A stretch of 15,026 nucleotides of DNA from a bacterium (lineage in GTDB: Bacteria; Margulisbacteria; Marinamargulisbacteria; SXXA01): positions 1 through 15,026 of the forward strand of contig CANNCG010000021.1 of the NCBI GenBank assembly GCA_947502965.1. Direction: 5' to 3'. Below the pieces are notes generated by a model. It did not search any database, was not told where the DNA came from, and saw only the letters and a list, made by a program, of their open reading frames with translations. Positions 14,891 through 15,026 of this stretch are shown here, one piece after another (within the stretch, counting starts at the first letter, position 1; every line of letters starts with the position of its first letter). Made by a program: the position numbers and the translations under genes.

Positions 14891-15026
14891 ATGGCTTTTT
14901 ACGATTATGACCTTACAGAACAAGTAAAAGGGAAGCACGAACTTTCTAAAATCGAAGAGGTGGTAGGCTTTTCTGGGTTGGTGTATCGGTTTAAGGATTT
15001 GGCGAATAGCGTGGGTAGACAAGGCT
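14822..15026 (+). mobile_element. IS5-like insertion sequence, upstream end (partial)
   Basis: Called from the transposase start and its leader. The left boundary is set at the visible inverted repeat only for convenience; the true IS end probably lies further left and cannot be identified without the other terminus. With the different transposase at the window start, two unrelated IS elements flank this 14-kb stretch. Confidence 0.45.
14891..15026 (+). CDS. Transposase N-terminus, IS5/IS1182-like (partial, cut by window end)
   Basis: The ATG at 14891 opens a frame of 45 codons that runs off the window. The peptide begins MAFYDYDLTEQVKGKHELSK and continues EEVVGFSGLVYRFKDLANS then VGRQG. The K-I-E-E-V-V/F-S-G-L-x-Y-R-F-K-D/E-L pattern is what I know from the N-terminus of IS5-group transposases, ahead of their DUF772-like and DDE domains, which are not in the window. 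A strong SD AAGGAG (14878-14883) lies 7 nt before the start. Codon use (AAA, GAA, TTT, GTA) is more AT-rich than in trmJ. Whether the element is intact cannot be seen. Confidence 0.7.
   Translation, partial: MAFYDYDLTEQVKGKHELSKIEEVVGFSGLVYRFKDLANSVGRQG

Noticed and set aside
1..15026. CRISPR array, tRNA or rRNA genes.
   Set aside because: No regularly spaced direct repeats and no tRNA T-loop or rRNA-like conserved stretches were found in the intergenic regions on either strand by eye.

Overview
The window looks like a stretch of a diderm bacterial chromosome of moderate GC, mostly housekeeping genes, cut at both ends inside insertion sequences. The diderm reading rests on a protein with an outer-membrane-type beta-barrel region fused to C-terminal SLH (S-layer homology) domains, next to a secreted repeat protein with a sorting-like C-terminal domain. 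A membrane diadenylate cyclase (CdaA) is also present. This mix does not point to Proteobacteria. A lineage such as Margulisbacteria, Elusimicrobia or a spirochaete relative would fit, but this is a weak guess from domain content and no marker gene here settles it.

Layout. Positions 1-173 (minus strand) are the N-terminus of an IS4-like transposase with its own promoter and a perfect Shine-Dalgarno (SD) sequence. From 292 to 6424 runs a tight minus-strand operon, transcribed in the order purA, def, lysA, cdaA, panB, cysS. Its junctions are a 2-nt gap, a 39-nt gap, two 1-nt overlaps and a 7-nt gap. A 297-bp divergent intergenic region with several inverted repeats separates purA from aroK (plus strand, 6722-7243). 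aroK converges on a small membrane protein of the DUF6580 type (minus strand, 7362-7898), which has a clear intrinsic terminator.

A divergent promoter region (7910-7978) leads to a two-gene plus-strand operon overlapping as TAATG. The first gene encodes a 1083-residue exported repeat protein (8212-11463). The second encodes a 749-residue PorV-like barrel/Ig-like/SLH fusion (11463-13712). A perfect 17-bp hairpin spans the stop codon of the second gene and sits just before trmJ (13753-14526). The last 0.5 kb is a non-coding leader and the first 45 codons of an IS5-like transposase.

How the genes relate. The minus operon joins AMP synthesis (purA), N-terminal deformylation (def), lysine formation from diaminopimelate (lysA), c-di-AMP synthesis (cdaA), pantothenate synthesis (panB) and cysteinyl-tRNA formation (cysS). 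It reads as a growth and housekeeping cluster. The plus two-gene operon is the most distinctive part. It pairs a large secreted protein with an outer-membrane protein that could bind peptidoglycan or its secondary polymers through SLH domains. It may be a surface or envelope-tethering module, but that role is inferred.
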